Of a stretch of DNA of 63,890 bases, positions 1-8,979 are shown one piece after another. Under the pieces are notes generated by a model. The model was not told the DNA's origin and did no database searches. It was given only the letters and a program-made list of their open reading frames with translations. The first letter of the stretch is position 1, and each line of letters begins with the position of its first letter. The position numbers were made by a program, and so were the translations under genes. This stretch comes from an uncultured Phocaeicola sp. GTDB lineage: Bacteria > Bacteroidota > Bacteroidia > Bacteroidales > Bacteroidaceae. The stretch lies in the NCBI GenBank assembly GCA_958434805.1, contig CAUBDX010000014.1, forward strand, positions 1 to 63,890. The letters run 5' to 3'.

Positions 1-140
1 CAAACTTACAACTGAATCCTGTTTCCATTTACACAAAATTCTGGACAGTGTCAATCGTTTCAAACTTCAGATATCGTTTATCAGTCAGTTTCATGACTTA
101 AATATTCTATTCTTTATCAATTGCCCTAAAAGTCAAAGTA

Positions 141-730
141 TTATATAACCGGAATAGTAGATTTGTTCTCGTCTATCTGCTTTCCGTCCAGATCGAACAA
201 ACTATATAATCTTTTTACTTCAGATATTATCATTTCAGCCAATGAATCCCATGATTTAAGAGATGTGCTGTCATACCGTTTACAGTAATGAACGCTATTA
301 TTTCTTTTATCTATATAGAGTTTAGATCCATCCCATGAATATCCTCCAATGAAAAACATATCAGAAGTAGCATTGCGAGGTTTTTCCTCTAATGCATCTC
401 TAAGATTAAAAGGTTGTCTAGTCGCATCCATCGAAGAGCGGATATGATTTTTTCTTTTTCCGAACAGACAGAGTTCATCCACAAGGACATTCATTCCGTT
501 AGAAATATTCTGTAAGAAATAACGATATTCTGGAGGTATAGTTGTATCCAGCAATGTTTCAAGTTCTGCAGTTCTTGTTCTGAGAGGCAAGGATATACAG
601 AATTTAGCCATGCTTCCGATGCAATGTGAGACGCATTACCAATCAAAAAGGCTCCTGTGGTTTCTATTTTTCTTGTTCCGAGATGTCTATATCGCATCAT
701 TAACTTGTCGAATATAACTTTATCAATCAT
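141..730 (-). pseudogene. SUKH (SMI1/KNR4) family protein, frameshifted
   Basis: Two overlapping minus-strand frames together make one SUKH-type protein of about 195 residues. The N-terminal part starts at the ATG at 728-730; the C-terminal part is the frame ending at 141. They join near 557-563, where adding one base would read LSEQELQNLETLLDTTIPPE, continuing into EYRYFLQNISNG, the usual SUKH core (leucine-rich helix, PxEYRxFL, NG). A later DELCLFG and a WDG further on also fit. SUKH proteins are typically immunity proteins against contact-dependent or polymorphic toxins, but no toxin is seen here, and the gene's partners may lie left of the window. The break could be a true mutation or a sequencing error. 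The alternative is a functional 156-residue protein starting at 611, which would lack the first helix. Confidence 0.6.
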
Positions 731-1122
731 ATGCTACACCATAACTTTATCTTTTCCTACAAAGGTAGTGAAAAGCCATGACTATCCACTCAATGCGGGT
801 AGATTATTACTACTGTCACATCGAATTGCAATTTATACCCCTATTGAGTTTTCTTGTATTTAACCCCAACTCTGCCATAAACTCTCTTTCCACCATTTGA
901 ACCAACAGACATGTGAAACACTATGTATTTTTCCCAATAGTTCGCTTTCACGAAAAGCTGTTTTTCTTTTCACTGCAAAAAATCTTCATCTGCAGGGTTG
1001 CCAAAGAGATTGGTTACGTGAGGGAAAACACACCTCAGAACATAGACAGCATAAAGTCGTACCCCACCTCTTCGTCGGGTACGACTTTTTTTTGCCATCA
1101 GCTATCTTGAAGATTATGAAAA
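731..1122. other. Gene-free stretch, 392 bp
   Basis: No convincing coding region is seen on either strand. Short frames here lack family features. The only clear structure is the hairpin at 1053-1092. Confidence 0.4.
1053..1092 (+). terminator. Rho-independent terminator-like hairpin
   Basis: A perfect 12-bp stem (AAAGTCGTACCC at 1053-1064 with GGGTACGACTTT at 1077-1088) runs into a T tract at 1086-1092 on the plus strand. No plus-strand gene is recognised upstream, so it may serve an unseen short transcript or act as a barrier after the minus-strand HAD gene that ends at 1123. Confidence 0.55.
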
Positions 1123-2229
1123 TTATTCAAGAGAGGAGTAGAAAGAGGCAACATCACCATCCTTCATTATAGAAGAAATCTGTTTATTTTTCTCTGCTAT
1201 GGTTTTTAACTGTGTTTTTTCTTCTAAAGTCCAGTTCTTTATTTTTTTAAGTTTGGAAATTATAGAATGAGTTTGTTTGAAACTATTGCTATTTTCCAAG
1301 TCCATAATAAGTTTCTCTTTTTCTTTATCTTCCTGATTGTCTGGCTGCCCATTACGGCTTATCTGTTCTTGCTTATCTTGGTAATGAATAGACATCAATT
1401 TTTCATTTGATGCGGTTGTATCAATAATGGTTTTGACTAATATATCCAATTCTGATCCTTCTGTATAGTCTGCTGGAGTATAATATTTTATGCGCTTATC
1501 CTCCATCATTTTATAGACTTTTCGTTTATCTTTTGTTTCCGGATTATAAACTCCAATAGAATGACCTGAATAAGAATTAATGAGTTTCATACAAGGTATA
1601 TCCGTATCACTATCACCTATATATACCATATTTCTGAAAGGAATACGAATGTCCTCTGGTTTAAAATAGTCATTGACACCTGAATCATTCACATCTAATG
1701 TCCCTTTTTCTATTCTAAAAAGGAATTGAGTCTTACTCGTATAATTAATAACTTGTGCTGGCCATTGAGCAACACCATCTTTATCATAATAGAAGGAACT
1801 GGCATAAATCTTTTCAAATTCATTAGCGACTTTTGTACCTTCTATCATTTCCTTAAGACCTGATGAAATGATATAATGCTCTACAATAACTCCTTTATCT
1901 ACGCCATATTCTCTAATACGCTTAAACCATGTCTCAACACCAGGGAATAATTGTACTTTAGCCCCATAATCCATTAATGCCTTTTTAGTAAATAAGACTT
2001 TTCCATGCGCTTTCCGGATCATGGTAAACATGTAAGCCAAATTTTGATCCATGTCGTTCTCTTCAGCTAAGCCATTGGACTCTTTCCAAAAAGATTCGAC
2101 TTCATCCCCAACAGATTGAATATAGCCTTGCGCTTGCATGTCATCTGGTGATAATGTCTTATCAAAATCATAACATATCGCAACAACAGGTTTACTTTCT
2201 TTTGATTTTCTAATAAATTCCTTACTCAT
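1123..2229 (-). CDS. HAD superfamily phosphatase-like hydrolase
   Basis: A 368-residue cytoplasmic protein with the HAD catalytic signature: motif I DFDKT at residues 21-25 (D21 nucleophile, D23 acid/base), motif II in IISSG, and motif IV GDSDTD. The C-terminal about 100 residues are charged and helical (a KEKEKL stretch) and fall outside the HAD core. The family hydrolyses small phosphate esters; the substrate cannot be told. The gene is AT-rich and starts only 15 bases after the terminator-like hairpin of dnaK, so it either has its own promoter inside that hairpin region or depends on read-through from dnaK. Start choice: the ATG at 2229 gives motif I at the usual distance from the N-terminus. 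Confidence 0.85.
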   Translation of the reverse strand: MSKEFIRKSKESKPVVAICYDFDKTLSPDDMQAQGYIQSVGDEVESFWKESNGLAEENDMDQNLAYMFTMIRKAHGKVLFTKKALMDYGAKVQLFPGVETWFKRIREYGVDKGVIVEHYIISSGLKEMIEGTKVANEFEKIYASSFYYDKDGVAQWPAQVINYTSKTQFLFRIEKGTLDVNDSGVNDYFKPEDIRIPFRNMVYIGDSDTDIPCMKLINSYSGHSIGVYNPETKDKRKVYKMMEDKRIKYYTPADYTEGSELDILVKTIIDTTASNEKLMSIHYQDKQEQISRNGQPDNQEDKEKEKLIMDLENSNSFKQTHSIISKLKKIKNWTLEEKTQLKTIAEKNKQISSIMKDGDVASFYSSLE

Positions 2230-2243
2230 ATTACATAATAAAA

Positions 2244-2279
2244 AAATGAGGCATAATTACAATCAATCATACCTCATTT
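2244..2279 (-). terminator. Terminator-like hairpin after dnaK
   Basis: The stem AAATGAGG (2244-2251) / CCTCATTT (2272-2279) is followed on the minus strand by a T run (plus-strand A run at 2240-2246). It lies between the dnaK stop and the HAD start. Confidence 0.65.
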
Positions 2280-2325
2280 ATAATTTATCAGTTCAGTAAT
2301 TCCTTACTTTACAATTTTAAATAAC

Positions 2326-4236
2326 TTATTTGACCTCCTCAAAATCAGCATCCTGAACATTGTCACCATGTTTGTCATTTTGACCTGCATTAGCCTGACC
2401 TGCATTAGGACCAGCCTGAGCACCGCCTTGTGCACCTGTCTGTGCATACATTTCAGCACTTGCAGCCTGGAATGCAGTCTGCAATTCAGCACTTGCAGCA
2501 TCAATACCTGCCAAATCCTGAGCCTTGTGCGCATCTTTCAATTTCTGAAGAGCTGCTTCAATAGGTGCTTTCTTGTCAGCCGGTAACTTGTCACCCAAAT
2601 CTTTCAACTGATTTTCAGTAGAGAAAATCAAGCTATCTGCTTGGTTCAACTTGTCAATGCGTTCTTTTTCTTTCTTATCTGCTTCAGCATTAGCCTCAGC
2701 TTCAGCTTTCATTCTCTCGATTTCATCTTTGCTCAAGCCAGATGAAGCTTCGATACGGATAGCCTGTTCCTTACCTGTTGCTTTATCTTTTGCAGAAACT
2801 TTCAAAATACCGTTAGCATCAATATCGAAAGTTACTTCAATCTGAGGAACACCACGACGAGCCGGAGCAATTCCTGTCAAGTTAAACTGACCGATTGACT
2901 TGTTCTGTGCTGCCATCGGACGTTCTCCTTGCAATACGTGGATAGTAACTTCTGTCTGATTATCAGCTGCAGTAGAGAATGTTTCGCTCTTCTTGCAAGG
3001 GATAGTAGTATTTGCATCAATCAATTTAGTCATGACACCACCCATGGTTTCAATACCCATTGACAGCGGAGTTACATCCAACAGAACGACACCCTTAATT
3101 TCGTCTGTCAAAACGGCACCCTGAACAGCAGCACCTACAGCTACTACCTCATCGGGATTCACTCCTTTTGAAGGAACTTTACCGAAGAAGTCTTCTACCA
3201 ATTTCTGAACGGCCGGTATACGTGAAGAACCACCTACCAAGATTACTTCATCAATATCTGCATTGTTCAATCCTGCATCGCTCATTGCTTTCTTACAAGG
3301 TTCCAGACAAGCCTGAATCAAACCGTGAGCCAAAGCTTCAAATTTAGCACGAGTCAAAGTCTTAACCAAGTGTTTAGGCACACCACCTACCGGCATGATG
3401 TACGGCAAGTTGATTTCGGTTGAAGTAGAAGATGACAATTCAATCTTAGCCTTTTCAGCAGCTTCTTTCAAACGCTGCATAGCCATCGGATCCTGAGTCA
3501 AGTCAGCACCTTCATCGTTCTTGAATTCCTGTACCAACCAGTCAATGATAACCTGGTCGAAATCATCACCACCCAAGTGAGTATCTCCATTGGTTGACAA
3601 TACTTCAAATACGCCGCCACCAAATTCCAAGATAGAAATATCGAAGGTACCACCACCAAGGTCGAATACAGCCACCTTCATATCCTTATTTGACTTATCC
3701 ACTCCGTAAGCCAAAGCTGCAGCTGTCGGTTCGTTTACGATACGTTTTACTTCCAAACCAGCAATCTGACCCGCTTCTTTAGTTGCCTGACGCTGTGAGT
3801 CTGAGAAGTATGCCGGAACTGTAATAACAGCTTCTGTCACTTCTTGTCCCAGATAATCTTCAGCTGTTTTTTTCATTTTCTGAAGAATCATAGCAGAAAT
3901 TTCCTGCGGAGTATATAAACGACCGTCAATGTCAACACGCGGAGTATTATTGTCGCCTTTTACCACTTTATAAGGAACACGACCAACTTCTTTTGCTACC
4001 TGATCATAAGTTTCACCCATGAAACGTTTGATTGAATAAACGGTACGGGTAGGGTTTGTAATAGCCTGACGTTTTGCCGGGTCTCCGATTTTACGTTCGC
4101 CGCCGTCTACGAAACCTACTACTGAAGGAGTAGTGCGTTTACCTTCACTGTTAGAAATTACCACCGGTTCATTTCCTTCAAATACTGAAACACAAGAGTT
4201 TGTTGTTCCTAAGTCAATTCCAATAATCTTTCCCAT
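2326..4236 (-). CDS. dnaK: Molecular chaperone DnaK (Hsp70)
   Basis: A full-length Hsp70 of 636 residues. The N-terminal ATPase domain begins with [13 protein letters not shown], and the phosphate-2 motif lies in [10 protein letters not shown]. The substrate-binding domain follows, then a helical lid and a Gly/Ala/Gln-rich tail ending in FEEVK. It folds and refolds cytoplasmic proteins with DnaJ and GrpE, which are not in this window. The gene stands alone between the hybrid regulator (4699-8799) and a HAD gene, with a hairpin terminator after it. Upstream at 4305-4321 lies a near-ideal sigma-54 promoter sequence rather than an obvious CIRCE element. Confidence 0.98.
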   Translation of the reverse strand: MGKIIGIDLGTTNSCVSVFEGNEPVVISNSEGKRTTPSVVGFVDGGERKIGDPAKRQAITNPTRTVYSIKRFMGETYDQVAKEVGRVPYKVVKGDNNTPRVDIDGRLYTPQEISAMILQKMKKTAEDYLGQEVTEAVITVPAYFSDSQRQATKEAGQIAGLEVKRIVNEPTAAALAYGVDKSNKDMKVAVFDLGGGTFDISILEFGGGVFEVLSTNGDTHLGGDDFDQVIIDWLVQEFKNDEGADLTQDPMAMQRLKEAAEKAKIELSSSTSTEINLPYIMPVGGVPKHLVKTLTRAKFEALAHGLIQACLEPCKKAMSDAGLNNADIDEVILVGGSSRIPAVQKLVEDFFGKVPSKGVNPDEVVAVGAAVQGAVLTDEIKGVVLLDVTPLSMGIETMGGVMTKLIDANTTIPCKKSETFSTAADNQTEVTIHVLQGERPMAAQNKSIGQFNLTGIAPARRGVPQIEVTFDIDANGILKVSAKDKATGKEQAIRIEASSGLSKDEIERMKAEAEANAEADKKEKERIDKLNQADSLIFSTENQLKDLGDKLPADKKAPIEAALQKLKDAHKAQDLAGIDAASAELQTAFQAASAEMYAQTGAQGGAQAGPNAGQANAGQNDKHGDNVQDADFEEVK

Positions 4237-4304
4237 AATTGTATCTTTTTTTATTTATTATTTTCTTATTTATCATTTTCGCCGAAGCGTTACGACTATC
4301 TTTC

Positions 4305-4321
4305 AGCAAATGGTGTGCCAA
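4305..4321 (-). promoter_or_regulatory. Sigma-54-type -24/-12 promoter of dnaK
   Basis: On the minus strand the sequence reads TTGGCAC, five bases, TTGCT. This is the RpoN consensus with correct spacing, lying about 70-85 bases before the dnaK start codon and in the right direction. Family knowledge: such promoters need RpoN and an AAA+ enhancer-binding protein. Use in vivo is an inference. Confidence 0.5.
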
Positions 4322-4698
4322 AATGTTTTCAGCTTTTTCTGAAGATAAAAAATCCAGTTCAACTGACAAAATAACAACATAACTGACATTTTATCATAAA
4401 GCGGAAGAAAGAATCTGTCAATTACGGCTTATGAAAAGATAAAAGAGAAGAAGATTAGGAAGCATAATCTTTTAGGATTTTCTTTCTTAAAAAAGACGGA
4501 ATTTTTACCAAGACAAAATGATTAGTCATTCGGTTGCTTTCGCCTAAGCGAATTGATAACTTCGCTTAGGCAGATTAACCACTCCGCTTTGATGTTTATA
4601 ACCTCAGTCTGCAAGCCGCGGAATCCCTCGTCAAAAGAAAGCGAATGATCCGCCACGGATGAATTTAACATCCATAACGAACCATTCAGCCAACTGCT
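4322..4698. other. Intergenic region with inverted repeat
   Basis: This gap lies between the hybrid regulator's stop and the dnaK promoter. An 11-bp perfect inverted repeat, GCCTAAGCGAA / TTCGCTTAGGC, sits at 4542-4552 and 4561-4571. It has no T tract on either side, so it is a weak terminator or a binding site. A looser GCGGA/TCCGC pair lies near 4619-4657. No gene is seen. Confidence 0.45.
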
Positions 4699-7600
4699 TT
4701 ATTCTGATTGAGATGTATCAGTATCCTCTTTTTCGTCCTCCTCTATATTAACCCCCTTAAGCTGTTTCATATAGTCTGTTGGAGAAATACCAAACTCATC
4801 CCTGAAACACTGGCGGAAATAAACCCGACTATTCATACCCACCATAAAGGCTATTTGCTTGACCGTATACTCTCCCTTTAAAAGAAGTTCTTCTGCACAG
4901 CGCATTTTCACCTTGCGTACATATTCACTGGTAGAATATCCGGTCAAGGCTTTTACCTTGCGGTAAAGCGTAGAGCTACTCATACATAGTTTTTCTGACA
5001 AGAACAACACATCTACCTTTTCCAAAGAAAGATTCTCCTCTATAATTTGTGTCAGTTTCTGCAAAAATTCATCATCTAACTTATTTGTATTAGCTGCCAC
5101 TTCTGTTTTTTTGACATCCATGGTAGATTTTCCGGCTAAATGCTCAGCCAACCTACGCCGGGTTTCCAACAGATTCTGAATACGAGTACGGAGCAATGAA
5201 GCACTAAACGGCTTCGTCATATAAGAATCGGCACCAGTCTGATAGCCTTCTTCTTTGGCGGTCAGGGAGTCTTTAGCGGTAAGAAGAATCACCGGAATAT
5301 GGCTGGTACATATATTTTCCTTTACTTTACGGCACATTTCTACTCCATCCATTTCAGGCATCATGACATCACTCACGATGATATCTGGAACTAATTTAAT
5401 GGCTAACTGTAAACCTACTTTTCCATTTTCCGCTTTCTGTACTTCAAACTCATCGGATAAAGATTCGGCTATATAGTCACATATATCAGGATTATCTTCA
5501 ACAACCAAAGCTATGCGACGGTTATTTTCTGAATCCGGCTCTTCAGAGGCGGTCTCTGTTTCTGCTTTTTCCTGTACTTTAACCGGCTCGGCAGCATCTT
5601 CATGAAGAGCTGACGGATAAACATAATCGGCCTGCAAACGTACAATAAATGTACTTCCTTCATTCAGTGTACTCTCCACCGATATTTGTGCCTCATGCAA
5701 GTCAATCAAGTTTTTCACCAGCGCCAGGCCAATACCTGTTCCGGAAGCCTGATGTTCACTGCCTTCTTGATAGAAACGCTCAAATATATAAGGTAAAGCT
5801 TCAGGAGAGATACCATATCCTGTATCTTTCACCCGTATCTCAGCATACTTACGTTTTTCAACGGTAACCCATTTCAACGATAATAAAACCTCTCCTCTTT
5901 CAGTATATTTCAAGGCATTTGAAATCAGGTTGTCAAGAATGATTGTAATAATTTCCTTATCGAAAAACAACTGCATATCATCCGACTTGGTTGTTACTGA
6001 AATGCGTACCTCTTCTTTCCGGTTTAACTCCTTATACTTTAATCCTATTTCATGAACAAGAGCCGCCAGGTTTCCATGCATGACACACAGTTTTTTATTC
6101 TGAGTTTCCGTCTTTCTGAACTCCAGCAGCTGGTTGATCAAGTTTAATAAGCGGATGCCGCTCTGATGAATCACCGTAACCTTCTGACGATGTCTGGGAG
6201 GAAGCCCCTTGCTGGCCATCAAGTCTTCCAATGGTCCCAGTATTAAAGTCAGCGGAGTACGAAGTTCATGTGTAATGTTGGTGTAGAAACGTAAACGCTC
6301 TTGGTTTAACACTTGTTCATGTTCATGATTTCGTTTTTCTGCCTCATACAGATAGTAAAAATTCAACCGGCGACGGTAGAGCCATAAAGCTACGCCAAAC
6401 AACAAGACTGCCAAGGTTATGTATATCAGCTTAGCCCACCATGAGAGCCAGAATGGAGGCTCTATCACAACAGAAAGTGAAGCCTGCACATCCGACCATT
6501 CTTGATTACGGATACGGGTCTTTACGAATAGTGTATATTTTCCGGGAGGCAAACTACGATACACCACATTATTAGGGTCATCAACCGTATACCAAGATGA
6601 TTCAAACCCATCAAGCATACAAGCGTACTCCACCTGACCTGCAAGTGCATAATTTAAAACATTAAATGAGAGAGTTAAATTATTCTGTGTATACTTTAAC
6701 CGGATTTTCTCACCCTCTTTGGGGAACAGTTCAAGTTCAGTTGTATTCTGACGCTCTAAAGGTTCTGAAATCTTCACTCTCGAAATAATAGGCTTGGGAG
6801 CCTCACGATGGCTCAAAACATATTCCGGACTGAATGAACAAAGCCCGTCTGTAGAGCCAAAATAGATAAGCCCGTTAGAGTCTGTTGAAACACTTTTGTT
6901 GTTAAAACTTCCCAGTGGAACCTGGTCTATTTCATTATAGTTTTGAAAATGGTCTTTATTTTCAAGCAAACAGCTTATCCCGTGATTGGTACTTACCCAG
7001 ATATTTCCCGATAAATCTTCAGCAATAGCTCTTATATGGATATTACTCAACCCTTTTTCACGATGATACACATGATAGTCATTCCAAGTTCCTGAAGGAA
7101 AGCAAACCAATCCTTCTCCAGTAGCCACCCACACACGCTTTTTCCGATCGGCATATATCTGATTAATGGTGTTCGAAGGAAAACCTCCAAATACATCAAA
7201 ATGCTTGATTTCCTTCATGGAAGCATCACAAATATACAGGCCTCCTCCAAAAGTTCCAATCCACAAATTATCTTTTTCGTCTTTCCACACATCACGAACC
7301 AACGAATACCCCATATCATAATGTGCTAAAATCGTATGTTTTTTTTCATCGACTTTATAAATACCTTCACTCGTGGAAAGCCATATCGCCTGATCATTGT
7401 CTTCATAAATGGAACGGACATCTACATTTTGTTTATCTTTCGGAAATAATTGCCGAAAACTGTTCGTACGCTCATCATAAATATTAACTCCACCTCCAAA
7501 TAATCCGAACCATAGATTTCCTTCTGAGTCACATAAGGATGTTTGCACTATATTAGTCCGGTAATCCCCGGTGGTATTCTTCAATACTGCTACTCTCTTC

Positions 7601-8799
7601 CCGTCTTTGAACACATTCAATCCGCCACCATTGGTCCCAACCCACATCTGCCCTTTTCTATCATGGCAAACAGAAATAGCAATCGGGTTACTCAATACAT
7701 TTTCTGAATTCTGCATGGGAGAATAAGAGTAAATATTGAAGAGAGGTTTTTCATTACTCACAAAATTGACATTTCCTCCCCACACACCAGCCCAGACATT
7801 CCCAAATGAGTCTTGATGTAAACACCGCACACTTGAATTCGACAAGCTATACAAATCATCACCGGCTTCTAATATCTGAATACTAAAATTCTCTGGCGAC
7901 ACAAACATTTGTTGCGACAAATCAAGAATAGCAATTCCACCAAATTCCATAGCTATCCATAATCGATTGTCATCAAACTGACGAATATCTGAAATATTAT
8001 GCCGCATTTTAGTCTCTTCATCCCCAAAACGAATAAAAGCTTCGGTTCTCGGATTAAAAAGAGCCAGTCCTTTATCCGTTCCTAACCATATATTCCCGCT
8101 TCGGTCTTTATAGACACAATTCACTCCATTGCCTGGAAGACTGTTAGAATCCAACGGATTATACTTAAAATTCTTGGCTGTAAGTTCTTTTAATGACAAA
8201 ATGGTAAATCCATCGTGTACATGACCTATATATAAAGTACCATTACCCCCATCAAGGACCGACCATACTTTATTACTCACCAATTCCGGCACTGTCGATG
8301 TATTGTAATGAATAAATTTCCCTGTCTTTTTATCCAACAGGTCCACGCCATTCCAATAAGTAGATACCCAAATATTCCCGTTCTGAGCTACAGCAATATC
8401 TGTAATATCATCAGTAACCAAGCTATGTGGATCATTGGGGTCATGTCTGTAATAATAAAAGCAGCCATGAGCATAATCATATACATTCAATCCAGCTCGC
8501 TGTGTACCAATCCAGAGTAAAGAATCTACCGGATCGTCCAACAGACAGTTTAATTCATTTCCGGTCAATCCTTCATTGCTCTTTTTATAATAAGATATGA
8601 AACGAGTACCATCAAACCGGTTTAATCCTTCTTCAGTAGCGAACCACAAAAAGCCTCGTTTGTCTTGCGTTATATCAACCACATCATTATTTGACAATCC
8701 TTGCCTCATGCCAAGATGACGAATCATATAAGAAGTACTTGAAAAAACATTAAATACCGTTAACCAAGTGAGTATAAAAAAAAGAAGAGAGTGTTTCAT
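4699..8799 (-). CDS. Hybrid two-component system sensor/regulator (HTCS)
   Basis: One 1366-residue protein holds a whole two-component system. In order: an N-terminal signal or anchor segment, a long periplasmic run of regulator-propeller repeats (about residues 25-670, with many NIWLGT-like strands), a Y_Y_Y domain, a membrane segment (about 783-806), a histidine kinase with H844 in NITHELRTP, an ATPase domain (GTGIGLALVKN), a receiver with D1144 in SDVMMPEMDG, and a C-terminal AraC-type HTH (about 1275-1350). In Bacteroidetes such proteins bind a glycan breakdown product in the periplasm and switch on nearby glycan-use genes. The only glycan gene beside it is the divergent GH30 gene at 8980, its likely target. 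No SusC/SusD pair accompanies it. Confidence 0.95.
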   Translation of the reverse strand: MKHSLLFFILTWLTVFNVFSSTSYMIRHLGMRQGLSNNDVVDITQDKRGFLWFATEEGLNRFDGTRFISYYKKSNEGLTGNELNCLLDDPVDSLLWIGTQRAGLNVYDYAHGCFYYYRHDPNDPHSLVTDDITDIAVAQNGNIWVSTYWNGVDLLDKKTGKFIHYNTSTVPELVSNKVWSVLDGGNGTLYIGHVHDGFTILSLKELTAKNFKYNPLDSNSLPGNGVNCVYKDRSGNIWLGTDKGLALFNPRTEAFIRFGDEETKMRHNISDIRQFDDNRLWIAMEFGGIAILDLSQQMFVSPENFSIQILEAGDDLYSLSNSSVRCLHQDSFGNVWAGVWGGNVNFVSNEKPLFNIYSYSPMQNSENVLSNPIAISVCHDRKGQMWVGTNGGGLNVFKDGKRVAVLKNTTGDYRTNIVQTSLCDSEGNLWFGLFGGGVNIYDERTNSFRQLFPKDKQNVDVRSIYEDNDQAIWLSTSEGIYKVDEKKHTILAHYDMGYSLVRDVWKDEKDNLWIGTFGGGLYICDASMKEIKHFDVFGGFPSNTINQIYADRKKRVWVATGEGLVCFPSGTWNDYHVYHREKGLSNIHIRAIAEDLSGNIWVSTNHGISCLLENKDHFQNYNEIDQVPLGSFNNKSVSTDSNGLIYFGSTDGLCSFSPEYVLSHREAPKPIISRVKISEPLERQNTTELELFPKEGEKIRLKYTQNNLTLSFNVLNYALAGQVEYACMLDGFESSWYTVDDPNNVVYRSLPPGKYTLFVKTRIRNQEWSDVQASLSVVIEPPFWLSWWAKLIYITLAVLLFGVALWLYRRRLNFYYLYEAEKRNHEHEQVLNQERLRFYTNITHELRTPLTLILGPLEDLMASKGLPPRHRQKVTVIHQSGIRLLNLINQLLEFRKTETQNKKLCVMHGNLAALVHEIGLKYKELNRKEEVRISVTTKSDDMQLFFDKEIITIILDNLISNALKYTERGEVLLSLKWVTVEKRKYAEIRVKDTGYGISPEALPYIFERFYQEGSEHQASGTGIGLALVKNLIDLHEAQISVESTLNEGSTFIVRLQADYVYPSALHEDAAEPVKVQEKAETETASEEPDSENNRRIALVVEDNPDICDYIAESLSDEFEVQKAENGKVGLQLAIKLVPDIIVSDVMMPEMDGVEMCRKVKENICTSHIPVILLTAKDSLTAKEEGYQTGADSYMTKPFSASLLRTRIQNLLETRRRLAEHLAGKSTMDVKKTEVAANTNKLDDEFLQKLTQIIEENLSLEKVDVLFLSEKLCMSSSTLYRKVKALTGYSTSEYVRKVKMRCAEELLLKGEYTVKQIAFMVGMNSRVYFRQCFRDEFGISPTDYMKQLKGVNIEEDEKEDTDTSQSE

Positions 8800-8893
8800 A
8801 CGTATGTCATTATTTCAAAAGCAAAAATAAGAATAAAGTTTATATAAAGCATCCAAAAGTAGGAAAAACACTTATCCTGCAAGATTTGCTATC

Positions 8894-8901
8894 TATCTTT
8901 G
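8894..8901 (+). promoter_or_regulatory. Bacteroides -7 box before the GH30 gene
   Basis: TATCTTTG fits TAnnTTTG. No exact -33 TTTG was found at 19-21 bases upstream. Its position argues against a GH30 start at 8899 and for the ATG at 8980. Confidence 0.5.
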
Positions 8902-8979
8902 CAAGATTTTCTACCCCTAATCATCTGTGTTTCATATTACCTTTGTCACAAAATAAAAACATTAAATTATCAAGAGAGA

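Noticed and set aside
897..1172. Plus-strand open frames upstream of the HAD gene
   Set aside because: They cross the terminator hairpin at 1053-1092 and run into the antisense of the HAD 3' end; no family features.
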